Program-made: the position numbers and the translations under genes
Notes under the pieces: model-generated
Told to the model about the DNA's origin: nothing
Database searches by the model: none
The model's input: the letters and a program-made list of their open reading frames with translations, nothing else
Shown here: positions 7,643 through 16,693 of the stretch, one piece after another
How the letters are laid out: each line of letters begins with the position of its first letter
Position numbering within the stretch: the stretch's first letter is position 1
DNA from: Obelidium mucronatum
Taxonomy: Eukaryota > Chytridiomycota > Chytridiomycetes > Chytridiales > Chytriomycetaceae
Direction of reading: 5' to 3'
Assembly: GCA_025765595.1 (NCBI GenBank)
Contig: JAIVFH010000502.1
Span: forward strand, 1 to 16,889
Length of the DNA: 16,889 bases

Positions 7643-8464
7643 TTGTCGCCTTTTCAGCATCACTCATTAACCACGCAATGTATTCATCTTCACTGGCAAA
7701 GCCATTGTAATTTGTTTTGGCATCAGTTGTGGTTAATATCTTGGTAGTGCTGGTTGTTGTTGTTGCTGTTGTGGTAGTTCGCAGTGTAGATGTGCTGATG
7801 ACTGTCAATGGCGTTGTTGTGGTGGTTCGCGTGGTTGACAAGGGGCTGTCTGTGACTGGTCCTGCAGTGTCTCCGGGGCAAGCTGTGGCCTTGGGATAGT
7901 TTGGGCTATCCACAGCCACAAGTTTAAACCACGTGACGTAATCGATAGATACAATAGCCCCGCTTGCATCGAGCCCCTTGAAAACGATAGTGTATGTTTG
8001 GAACGGCGACAGATCGGACCGCGGCTTGAATGTGTAGCATGTAGTCCCTGGGTACGGCACCGTTGCCAGCGGGTACAGCTCTGACACGAGGTTCCCGGTG
8101 CCTGTGATGTGTAGTTAGCTTCCACATTGGACCACCACGACAACGCACCCGTGCCCAGCACCAGCGACAGCGCCGCAATGGTGTCGCTGTTGTTTGTGTT
8201 TGTGTTTGTGTTTGTCCACGGCACCGCAGTCGTCTCGCCGAGCCCAAACACCGAGCCCTGCCCAACGCCCGGGTATACGGCGCCGCTGGACGGCGGCTGG
8301 TCCGCCGGCGCCTTGTTCATTGCCGCCTTGCCGCTCTTGCCGCTGCCGCTGCCGCTGCCGCCCGCCAGCGACAGCGCCGCCATCGCCTCGAAGAAGTCCG
8401 ACGCCGCCTGGCATCCGGCGGCTGCCGCAACCGTGATGGCAAGAAATAGTGGTCGGGGGTGCAT
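7602..8464 (-). CDS. Secreted Ser/Thr-rich, probably GPI-anchored surface protein
   Basis: Two exons (8464-8149 and 8101-7602) are split by a 47-nt intron, 8148-8102, with donor GTGCGT, branch site CTAAC and acceptor CACAG. Splicing restores one frame of 271 codons plus stop in place of two broken ORFs. The first residues, MHPRPLFLAITVAAAAGCQA, look like a signal peptide. A Gly/Ser repeat, an Asn-Thr repeat and then a compact domain with Trp/Tyr/Cys residues follow. Next come a ~40-residue Thr/Ser stalk (an O-mannosylation target in fungi) and a hydrophobic end, ATITLGLLFVLMLVL, typical of a GPI-attachment signal. It is likely exposed at the cell wall. An upstream in-frame ATG at 8566 would add 34 residues, including another hydrophobic segment. 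I prefer 8464 because of the cleaner signal peptide. The domain family was not recognised. Confidence 0.72.
8189..8216. repeat. Hexanucleotide microsatellite (TGTTTG)n, coding
   Basis: About four TGTTTG units lie in exon 1 of the secreted-protein gene, where they code for alternating Asn and Thr on the minus strand. The six-base period keeps the frame when the copy number changes. A second in-frame hexamer tract, GCCGCT (8330-8360), codes for Gly-Ser repeats. Confidence 0.75.
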
Positions 8465-8618
8465 GGAGATTTCTTTAAAACAGAAGAAAAATTCCATCCC
8501 CAACAAGGCAAGTCCGCTGCTGCACGCTGCCAAGAAGCACAGTTTTGAAAGTTCCCTTTTATCCATTGCACCAGTCAAGAAAAAACACCATGTGCCAATT
8601 TAAGACATCATATCATAA

Positions 8619-8927
8619 TGGCACACGTCTTTTCTTTTCAACATAAATATTACATCAGATGACAATGACGCTGCAGAACGTGCACGGAGTAAATACAATG
8701 ATTTCGACGATGAACTGGAACCTACCACGCCGATTTCAAAAATAGGTCCGCCGTGGAGCACAAAAAACCGCTTCTACTTACTTCCGCGGCGACACACAAG
8801 AGAGCTTATCGCGAATCTACAAAGAAATCGAGCGTGCAATTGCTTCCTCTTGTCCCCAAACAACAAAAAGGTCTTGGCAGAAATGCCAATGACTAACAAT
8901 AGGTATTCTTTAGCTTTTAAAAAATAA
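8619..8927 (+). CDS. Possible exon without ATG, ~102 open codons
   Basis: A frame open from 8619 to TAA at 8925-8927 reads ...SDDNDAAERARSKYNDF, then a proline-rich turn, then a basic stretch with LLPRRHTRELIANLQRN. The composition looks like a real protein: a mix of acidic and basic residues, not low complexity. There is no in-frame ATG before the last third. The only nearby start, ATG at 8590, could splice in through a 32-nt interval with a weak GTCTTT donor and an ATCAG acceptor at 8658. It would be transcribed away from the secreted-protein gene. I do not recognise it; it may be a remnant. Confidence 0.28.
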   Translation, partial: WHTSFLFNINITSDDNDAAERARSKYNDFDDELEPTTPISKIGPPWSTKNRFYLLPRRHTRELIANLQRNRACNCFLLSPNNKKVLAEMPMTNNRYSLAFKK

Positions 8928-9251
8928 TACAACTTATTTGCGTTTCCCTTTTAATGGGAGAGGGAGCCAGTATTCTCTTTTTCCCTCAACGTTATTTAAG
9001 TAAATTAGGAAAACGACACAAAATCATCCAGTTGAGCATGTGCACGGAAACCACCCTTTGCAGGAAATCGTGAGTCGACGAATTCAATGTTGAGTTCACC
9101 TATTTTTTAGTAAGTAGTGTTCATGAGAATTCTGTAAGGGAATATGCGCGGAGGAATCCGGCGCAAGAAACCAAAAAACGATAATGTACTGCCTTTGACA
9201 ACAGAATCCCGCCTTCGGCGGAAGGAACCCCAAGTGTAATGAAAATAGCGC
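8928..9251. other. Intergenic stretch; two GC hairpins at its end
   Basis: No coding region is seen. A/T-rich sequence up to 9180 is followed by two compact GC hairpins: CCGCC-TTC-GGCGG (9209-9221) and AGCGCC-TAC-GGCGCT (9247-9261). The second contains the TAG stop of the minus-strand RING gene in its loop. Confidence 0.5.
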
Positions 9252-10323
9252 CTACGGCGCTGTTAAAAAAAACACACCCCCTTCTTCAGCAGAAGCACCG
9301 ATAGCAACAAGACATTCAGGTCTACGAATTGAAAAAGAAATTGGTTCCGTTTTCGGGATGGAATGGGTATCCAAGAAAGCATCAAGACAAGAACCAAGTC
9401 TGTCGACAAGCTGGTAATGAAGAGGATACAAACGAATGGAAACCAGACGAAGACCCATGTTAAGCTGAAAAAGGAAGCATACGTATGATGTGCTTGATGT
9501 GAATGTGGAGTTTGGGAGGTTGAGGTTCGGATGAAAAAGATGCATACAGTGACGATAAGGGGCAAAAAAGTATCTGCAATCAAACGAGGTAATTTCTTGG
9601 GCTGTTTGCATTGCGGAATAGACAATGGAGGGTTGGTCTTGTTCAGGCAAATGTCTGAAATTGGCATTCAAGGCAAATCTGTGAACTTCGCGAAACACTT
9701 TTGCCGGAGACATTCCAAATTTGAGCGTAGGGGACCAATCAATGAGAGGCGTTTCGAACGAGCAGGATTTCCGGTGTTCTTGAACAGTCTCCCGGTTTTC
9801 ATCCTGCAAGTCCCCAAAACACTCTGCGCAGAAGCTATCGCGCTTCTCGCATTTTTTGCGGTGCAGAAAAAGCGCAGTTAAATCCGCACAGAAGTGGTTG
9901 CAATCCTTGAAAGAGCATTTTAGCAGCGGACACCTCGTGTGGTCACTTTTGCGGCCGTCAAAGGCGCAATCGCTGGCTGTGCACACGACCCTGAGACAGG
10001 CGAGCGTTGCGTCGATTTCGGCTTCGTGCTTTGCGACTTCGCCGTCGAGACGCCTGTTGAGCTGTAGTTTAGGCCCAATAAACTCTCATGTTTCCAAGCA
10101 AACACGGCCAAACAAACCGCCGGTCAACCGGACACGAGTCGCTGTGTTCGCGCCACGCGGCCAGACACGACGCGCAGAACACGTGGCCGCAGCGCAGACT
10201 GACGGGCGCCGAGAAGCCCTCGGTGCACACGAGGCAGCGCAGGTCCAGCGTGTCCAGCTGCGCGTCCACGTCGCCGCCGGCCCACGAGTCAAAGCGCCAC
10301 GAGCTGCGGTCGATGCTGTCCAT
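9252..10323 (-). CDS. TRAF-like RING and zinc-finger protein (putative E3 ubiquitin ligase)
   Basis: Exon 1 is 10323-10118 and exon 2 is 10053-9252. The 64-nt intron (10117-10054) has donor GTTTGT and acceptor CAACAG and leaves a 335-aa protein. Residues 30-67 form a RING: C30-x2-C33-x11-C45-x-H47-x2-C50-x2-C53-x10-C64-x2-D67. The last ligand is Asp, as in the CPVD ending of TRAF6-type RINGs. Residues ~90-170 hold two TRAF-type zinc fingers of spaced Cys/His. Such proteins pass ubiquitin from an E2 to substrates. The C-terminal ~150 residues show no MATH/TRAF domain and become rich in aromatic and aliphatic residues, so the true 3' end could involve a further intron: a strong TTTTTCAG acceptor lies near 9462. 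The start is the first ATG in frame with the RING. Confidence 0.78.
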
Positions 10324-10365
10324 GTGTCTGGTGGGATTTTAAATTGATTTTAATTAAAGTGCTGT

Positions 10366-10402
10366 ATTTTACCAGCATTTTACCAGTATTTTACCAGTAT
10401 TT
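10366..10402. repeat. 11-bp tandem repeat, three units and a degenerate fourth
   Basis: ATTTTACCAGC, ATTTTACCAGT and ATTTTACCAGT follow directly on each other, then ATTTTTCTGGG. It lies in the ~150-bp space upstream of the RING gene start, so it may be part of its promoter. The array could also be a neutral short repeat. Confidence 0.8.
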
Positions 10403-10477
10403 TTCTGGGAATTTGTCCAAGTGTTCTAAATTCTAATTCTTGACGCTCTTGTTACACTTGTAACCAGCGACCCGTCC

Positions 10478-10669
10478 ATGAAGCTCTCTGTTCTTTACGA
10501 ATCGACCATGCAAGCAGTCTACTGGATCGAGAAGTTGAAGGACGCCGGTCCTTTGAACTACTCGTACGATTTTTACCACAGTGGCGAAATTGTGAAAAAT
10601 CCGAGGCCATGTCCAGTTGTAAAAACTAAAATTTTTTTGGACCAGGTCAACCAGTTATCAATACAATAA
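10478..10669 (+). CDS. Small ORF, 63 aa, unknown
   Basis: The frame starts with ATG and ends at TAA just in front of an AATAAA signal (10666). The protein reads like a normal globular sequence (MKLSVLYESTMQAVYWIEKL at the start, aromatic-rich middle, basic end). It has no signal peptide or membrane segment. It is divergent from the RING gene with ~150 bp between the starts. It may be a small gene or the last exon of a lost one. No family recognised. Confidence 0.35.
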   Translation: MKLSVLYESTMQAVYWIEKLKDAGPLNYSYDFYHSGEIVKNPRPCPVVKTKIFLDQVNQLSIQ

Positions 10670-11533
10670 AAGATTTATTATGAAATCGTAACGGCTAGGG
10701 TTGACGGAAGCAACTAACCAATCAACGAACATTGTCCGACAGACGCCTCCGCTCCGACCGCGACCACGCAGCCGAAGCAGCAAAACCATCAATCGCCGCC
10801 AGGCTGGGCGGCAAGGACCAAAAGTCCCCCGCTCCGACCCAACAACAAACACCTGCGAGTGCGCACCGGCGGCACCGCCCGACTTCGATCATCGCGCGAG
10901 CCTAGGCCAACGATGCAACGCACTGGAACGAACCCTAGAGCCCAGCAACGCGACGCATGCCTGAAGTACCACCACCAACCAACACCGACGCGAAGAAGAC
11001 GACAACAACGCGGAATCCAATGACGCTGAGGACCGCCGCGGGAATCTGGGAGATATTGTTGGAATCTGCGGTCACGATCCCAATAAAGCTTATTATATTT
11101 ATGTTAATAGTGTTATGTGACTTGTGGATTTCGTTGGAAAAACTTCATCTGGGGAGGGGCGGAATTCATTGGAACGAAATGCCAAGGCCTGTGAAGGGGT
11201 CAACATGCCTTACAATGTGCCAAATGTTCGTTATGTCACCCCCCCGGGTTGCCAAGGCATTAAAAATGTCAGAAATCCGAATGAGTGTGTCTGAAACGCG
11301 ATCGGAATTCAAGGAATGGCACAGTATGGATTGATGCCATGGGAAACAGATACGAAATGTGAGGAATCATTTCAATCGTTTGAAGTCCATTTGACAGCAC
11401 CACGAAAGGAGTTCAATATATGGAATACCATTTTGAATAAAATCGATTGCATTTGCAAGGAATAGTGAAAATCTCGAATATACAAACAAGTTTATTCATA
11501 GGAGCACAATACACAGCAGAACTTGCATCTTAT
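10670..11533. other. GC-rich block then A/T-rich flank; no clear gene
   Basis: From 10700 to 11080 the sequence is GC-rich and all plus-strand frames stay open for long stretches (10701-10964, 10957-11334 and others), giving Pro/Arg/Thr-rich products. One frame ends near 11119 with a more protein-like acidic-to-hydrophobic stretch (NLGDIVGICGHDPNKAYYIY). It may be the broken end of a gene cut by the transposon to the right. From about 11120 to 11533 the DNA is non-coding and carries repeated GGAAT(A/C/G) and GCCAAGGC motifs, possibly subterminal repeats of the Plavaka element. Confidence 0.4.
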
Positions 11534-12807
11534 TCAATCAAAGTCGTACTGCTCTTCTGGATTCAATTCGTTACGGAAGTGAGAAGACATTGCATTGTAG
11601 AAGGCGTTGACGCCATAGAGAATAGCAGCATTGTTTTCCTGGTTTGCGGCTCGTTGGAGGAGCTGATGGTACACATGGGCTGACGCTGAAGTCGATTTCA
11701 ATGAGAGATTCTCGTGAGCAACTCTGTCAATCAAGTGACGAACCTAATTGTATGTTAACAGCACAATAAGACAGAAAACCGAATCTTACCATGCAGACAA
11801 TGACAGCAAGGGGGTGAATGGCCCTTTTCTTCACGAACAAATGGAGCTGCAATGCACGAGATACGGACTTCATTGTGACAAATCGTTGTGCACAAGATAG
11901 GAATGAAGGGTTCATGAACAATACCCGCCGCTTCCCTCCATCTTCAGTGTCTTCTTCACCATAGAGAAAACTAAAGAAACGATTTTAATTGTTATTGTGA
12001 AAGTATCAAGCGTTCCGTACCGTTGCTCTTTGCCAATGAGCTGCAAAGGAGCATCCCGATTTCCGTGGAGGTTGTAAGGATCGCGAATTTGGAATATTTG
12101 CTGAAAGTCGTGAAGGATTGTACTGCGGAAGGATTGCACCTCAAATTTGTACTGTTTCGAAAATACATCAGAGTCGTAGCAGAGCTGCAGCTCACAACGT
12201 ACCATTCTTGGCAATGCACTAGGAATAGCCTTGTAGGTCTCTTTGACAGAATGAAGTGGTTGCATGAGCGCCAAGCTCAGGATACTCCAAAGTCGGTCAA
12301 CCATGGCGCTATCATCAACTGTGCCGCGCAAGCTGTGGACAAACAGAGTGGTCCTGACGCAAATCTGATGGCAAATACGTCGAATCTCCTGATATTGACT
12401 ATCAAATAGATTGTTAACTGAAAATAAATTACGAAACCTGCAAACCTTGCCGTAATCATTGATAAGAAGTCGTCTGGCTGTTGAGAAGCTTCAACGTCTA
12501 TGTCATTACCATTTCTAGCACTAGCATCGGCACTGGATGGGTAAGAGCTTCCTGCAGGGCGATTGTTTTGAGCTTTCGATAATGAGCCCACTTGATTGGA
12601 TGGGCTGGTATTTTCATCGTCAGTTGTACTGCAATCTGTGTCTTCATCTTGAGTCATATCCACATCTTGAGACACTGGCAATGGACGGTTTCTCTTTGGC
12701 AACTGAAGAAAGCTTCTGTTGTTTTCGACAATTACAGCATTTCCAATATGCTAACTGACGACTTACTTGTTTGAGTGCTGCGTTTTGCGAATTTGTTTGG
12801 AAGACAT
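11534..12807 (-). CDS. Five-exon gene paired with the Plavaka transposase; DUF6532-like, 359 aa
   Basis: Exons are 12807-12767, 12715-12446, 12398-12021, 11970-11790 and 11743-11534. The introns are 51, 47, 50 and 46 nt, with GTAAGT, GTTTGC, GTACGG and GTAAGA donors and AG acceptors. The exon sum is 1,080 nt, exactly 360 codons with stop, and each join keeps the frame. The N-terminal ~100 residues are basic, then Ser/Asp-rich and disordered. The rest is helical, with a QxFRSTILHDFQQIF region, then FLYGEEDTEDGGKRRVLFMNP and a helix with HPLAVIVCMVRHLIDRV. From memory, this order (helical start, FxY...NP, basic/hydrophobic helices, then xHVYHQLLQ) resembles the fungal DUF6532 domain, whose role is unknown. 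It is transcribed away from the transposase. It could be an accessory protein of the element, analogous in position to TnpA of CMC transposons, or captured host cargo. Confidence 0.7.
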
Positions 12808-12904
12808 TGAGTCTTTATTATTGTTTAAAATATTTCACCATTGTTTCACCGTTGCCTTTATAGCAGCAACCCTTTCTGACGATTTCTGACGCAAACTGAC
12901 TCAA
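12808..12904. promoter_or_regulatory. 97-bp shared promoter between divergent genes
   Basis: Only 97 bp separate the two start codons. The space holds a TTTATAG box (near 12857) and duplicated motifs, TTTCACC(A/G)TTG twice and TTTCTGACG twice. Such a short interval suggests that both genes are controlled together. The element boundaries are inferred, not shown. Confidence 0.55.
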
Positions 12905-15717
12905 ATGCCGTTCCAGTGCCCTCATGGATGCAAGATGATGTTTCGTACACAAGTCGGGCTTGACAAACACTGCCAGACTAAGCACCTGGCAATGATTCTA
13001 TCCAGCTTGCAATCAACAAACATCTTCACCAACGAAAACAGCGGCGATTCCAGGAATGATACAGATGATTTGCGAGACGTTATCACTCCATACAGTAATC
13101 CCACAGAATACCACGCTGTACATCAACAATGGGAGGACCAACCCGAGGCAGAAGAGTTGGAATCACTCGAATTTGAGCGTTTCTACGTTCCGCCTGCGGC
13201 GTATGGTAACCCTTTTATTCAACTTCTTGAACTGTCAGCTGATTTAATCAATCATATAGGAATTCCAATCAACAACCGCTGCTATACCCAAACTAGCCTT
13301 ATTCAACGGATCAAGCGCCGTTTTTCAAAACCTGATATTGATGTGATTCAGCATGTAATACTGGATAACCCACAAGGTCAAAATGCCATTACGCTGAAGC
13401 TTGAGTTTGATCGGCCAAGGCTACTTCCCCAACATGTTCCAACGTTCAAGACGGGAAAGGAACTTCATCAGGCGTTGGATTCATTTGATGGATTGAGTGT
13501 GGTGAGCAGTAGTTGCTTTTGCGGCTTGTTTTAATAATCTTGTATTAAGGACTATGTCAAACTGACAATAAAGCTTGATGACATTTTGGCCAGTATGCCA
13601 CGTCAATTTCATGCTAAAGCTCGTGTTTACTATACCAATCACTTGTTCAAAACTCTGTACACTCGACCTATCAGCAAAGTCATTGAAACCAAACTCCGAG
13701 ATCCATCATTGAAATCCCATTTCAAGTATTGCTATGAAGAGCAGCGTGGTTCCAACGGTGAAAGGCTATATGAACAAGCATACTCAAGCAACTACTGCAA
13801 AACGCTCCAAGGGATGATTCCGCCGGGTGGTACTCTGCTCTTACTTATTTTTGGTTCTGATGCCGCTCTTGCAACTAAAATTGGCAAGCAGTCTTTCCAC
13901 CCTTTTACTCTTGACTTTGGCAATATTGAAAAGGAATGGCGAAAAAGCCTCAGCCATTTTACAAGCACTCTCATTACGTACCTTCCGGTTCTTTCACCAG
14001 CAGTGGCAAGTGATACAAAATCAGAATTCTTTCGAATGTTTCGCCGAGCTGTCCATCATGCAGCTGTCCGTCTTGTCTTGAGTGACATCCAAAAGTGGAT
14101 TGAAACTGGTTCACGGCTTGTTTGTCCAGACGGGAAGATGCGACATGTTTTCCCAGCTCTCTTCAATTTTAATGGAGACTATCCAGAATTGACGCTTATG
14201 GCAACTGTCAAGCCTAATAACAAGCATTCCCCAATGCCTTGCTGCTGGATTCCAAAAAACAAGCTGAGTCTATGTGGCTTTCCTTGTTCAAAATGGGGAT
14301 TAAAGACATCTGCTGCAATGGCAAGAAATCATCAAAATTCGGTTCGAAAACGTTCTCTTGTTGCCCAAAAGAATTCGTTTGCCTCAAAAGGGCAGTTTCC
14401 ATATGTGAGGAATGCTTTCTATGACTTTGGACCACGATTCTGTATCCATAGTGCTATTACGGCAGATCCATTGCACACAATTTACATTGGAATTTTTGGC
14501 TTCCATCTATGGAAAATTCTCCATTCCATTATCGAGGAAGTGCATGGACAAGATGGCCTTGACGCAGTTGATTCTAGATTCCGTTCAATTCTGCCATACC
14601 CTGGATTCAATCAATATATGCGAGGTGTTGTCAAGCTTGAGAAGTTGACCAAAAAAGACTACGCAAGTATTATGATGCAGATATTACCATGCATTTATGA
14701 CCTGGTTCCTGTCCAAGTAACCTGCTGCCTTCGTACTTTCTTGGATATTACAATGCTGGTTTCCTCAACTTGTCATTCAGACTTGTCTCTTTCTGATTTG
14801 CAAGACAAACTTTGTCTTTTCCAAACGCAAATTGAAGTCTTTCGACCGTTTAAATCAATGGACTTCCCCAAAATGCATATATTGGCATCATTTGTTGGGG
14901 CGATTCAAAAATTTGGCGCAGCCGATTCATTTGGGACTGAAACATTGGAATCCACTCAAAGAAGTAATGTGGTGAAGGCATATTTGGCGTCTAATCATAA
15001 AGACTCTGCCGAACAAATGATCCGCCACATCACTCGTATCGACAAGGCTTTTGCTATGAAGACCTTACTTAGCCACAGACCGCAACAGGAGCAAATTCCT
15101 CGGAATCAAACAAACCTGGAGAAACAGGAAAATTATTCTTGGATGACTTGGACAATAGCTCAAATGATTTGTATCACGGCTTCTCTGCAAAACTTGGGTT
15201 TTATGTTGATGTCAATGAGTTCTCTCGATATCCGTTCTTCAACACGTTACGCATCAATGACTTTGATGAAGATGGAAAAGAATACAAAAGCACAATTCAT
15301 ATTCAAGCTGGGGATGGATACTGCATCTATACAACAACCAAACTTCGACCGCCTGTCCTTGAGTCTGGTTTGGGGGGCAGTGTGTACTTACTGGGATTAT
15401 CTGCTCACTTTTTAATTATCCAAGAAAAAAGCTTTGCTGTCCTGCAACGATTTCGAGTTTTGGAGGAGCAAAATCTGACAGGGCTATTTATTGTGAAACC
15501 TGTTCATTCTTTGGTTATTGTTCCAATCAGTTCAATTGTTGCCAGGGCACATGTCATTCCCTATTTCCAGGATGGGCAAGGAGGAAAGTCTGGAAAATAC
15601 TATCTCAACACATACGCGGATCGATATCTGTGGACAATTATTCCTAGCAGCGTGGATCGTACTGCAGCAGTCGCAGATTCTGATGATGATGTAACTGACT
15701 ATGAAGATATGGATTGA
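12905..15717 (+). CDS. Plavaka-type transposase (CMC/EnSpm, KDZ-related), one frame break
   Basis: Exon 1 (12905-13501) and exon 2 (from 13550) are split by a 48-nt intron (GTGAGC...TTAAG) that keeps the frame. The total is ~920 aa, the usual length for the family. Residues 5-30 are a C2H2-type finger (CPHGC...HCQTKH). The RNase H-like catalytic core shows GGTLLLLIFGSD (Asp ~303), FNGDYPE (Asp ~409), ADPLHTIYIGIFGFHLW (Asp ~505) and KMHILASF...FGTETLES (Glu ~663/666), followed by ASNHKDSAEQM. The last ~190 residues, in another frame (up to 15717), match the Plavaka tail: RAHVIPYF then YYLNTYADRYLWTII. The enzyme cuts and moves DNA. Frame 2 must pass to frame 1 between about 15079 and 15138; a spliceable 53-nt interval (15036-15088) fits the phase but would delete conserved residues, so a one-base indel is more likely. 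Confidence 0.85.
13502..13549 (+). other. 48-nt intron in the transposase gene
   Basis: Donor GTGAGC, an A/T-rich body with TTAAT near the end, acceptor TTAAG. Removal joins ...LSV to DYVKLTIKL without changing frame. Unspliced, the frame hits TAA about 11 codons in. Its size matches the other introns in the window. Confidence 0.75.
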
Positions 15718-16251
15718 GCAATAAATAAGAACAGATATCCTTGCCAATTGAAACTCATAACAAAATCAACATACCTGCGACAAAGCATCTAAAGTGGTTT
15801 GACATAGCGTGTTTAGATATTAAATGCATTTTTAAAATTTTCCAGGCATGTAAAAGCCATATGGCCCATACGCAATGTAGAATGTGCATTTCTAATATAT
15901 CAGAATGTATTTATTTGTGTTGCAAATGGTGCATTTCCATGAAAAGACCTTTTCACGGGACAAGCCGTTCCCAGATGTTATTGTTTATTTCTTCTTTGTA
16001 TTCTCCAGACGCGTTCCAGTTTCCACCAATCAGATTTGTATTCCACCCGCGCCACATCCCCAATCCCATCCACAAGTCTCACTATCAACCATATATTCAT
16101 ATGTTGATTACTTTATCTTGTTAGTTGTATAGATGGAAGGGTAATGTGTCCCAGGTAATACTTACGCGTTCTGACGCAACACAATAAAATAAACCTTTCC
16201 TTTTATATCCATTCGGCTTGTATTCTAATTCCATCTAACAGATATTGCTAG
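15718..16251. other. Non-coding 3' flank of the transposase with GGAA-type motifs
   Basis: Stops in all frames and A/T-rich composition argue against a gene; a 127-codon frame from 15741 begins with TTG and is not protein-like. An AATAAA-like signal sits right after the stop (15718-15725). TTCC(A/C) motifs recur (near 15840, 15936, 15968, 16014, 16020, 16040, 16230), the inverse of the GGAA motifs left of the partner gene. The segment at about 16069-16095 read on the minus strand (GGTTGATAGTGAGACTTGTGG) resembles 11103-11128 (GTTAATAGTG...GACTTGTGG). It is a candidate for inverted subterminal sequence. Confidence 0.4.
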
Positions 16252-16693
16252 GTGTTCGAACCTACCAGCGATGGAGCTCCCAACCAACCCGCTCCACCAA
16301 ACACTACCGCCGCTGACGATGATAACCCATCAAGCGCGAGATCCAACAAGCGCGTTTTAGACGATTTATTCGGTGATGACGAGCTCGGAACAGCCCGAAC
16401 CCCAAGCGTCGCCCTCTACCGGGACTTGACGACTCAATTCCCCTTCTACGGCCTCAAACAATGCCCAGACTCTGCAATTAGTACCGGCCTGGTTCCTAGA
16501 TAACTTTGCCAAACTCACCAAGCTGAATTCCCAATGGGACAGATACATTGACACCCCCTACAGATTGTTGTTCCGAACTCTTATGTCACTTACTCCATTT
16601 TCCACAAGTGTTTCACCAAGTCATTGCGAAGCTCATTATGAGCTTTGGACATCTCTAACTTGTTCTCTTCTATTCAGTATGCTTCTAATATAA
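16252..16693 (+). pseudogene. Broken ORF or exon of an unknown gene
   Basis: A frame opening right after a TAG acceptor-like site (TTGCTAG, 16245-16251) has no ATG. It codes for a disordered Pro/Asn/Asp-rich stretch with an acidic LDDLFGDDELG motif. Its sense seems to pass, between 16370 and 16480, to another frame that continues with LVPAWFLDNFAKLTKL and WDRYIDTPYRLLFRTLM up to a stop at 16691-16693. A one-base indel or a ~110-nt intron (GTGATG...AATTAG) could both join them. It may be an internal exon of a gene that begins outside this reading. The family is not recognised. Confidence 0.35.

Noticed and set aside
8127..8603. A 158-codon plus-strand frame opposite the secreted-protein gene.
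   Set aside because: It is the shadow of the GC-rich minus-strand exon, which has a signal peptide and a valid intron.
11057..11130. TGTTGGAATC as the start of a copia-type LTR.
   Set aside because: Only the short TGTTGGAA motif matches; no second copy, primer-binding site or polypurine tract was found.
15741..16124. A 127-codon plus-strand frame after the transposase.
   Set aside because: It starts with TTG, is rich in Cys/His/Ile by base composition, and lies in A/T-rich flank; no domain pattern.
16236..16275. A tRNA T-arm-like sequence (TAGGTGTTCGAACCTA).
   Set aside because: The stem-loop has a 6-nt loop rather than the 7-nt TTC loop, and no D-arm, anticodon arm or acceptor stem lies upstream.
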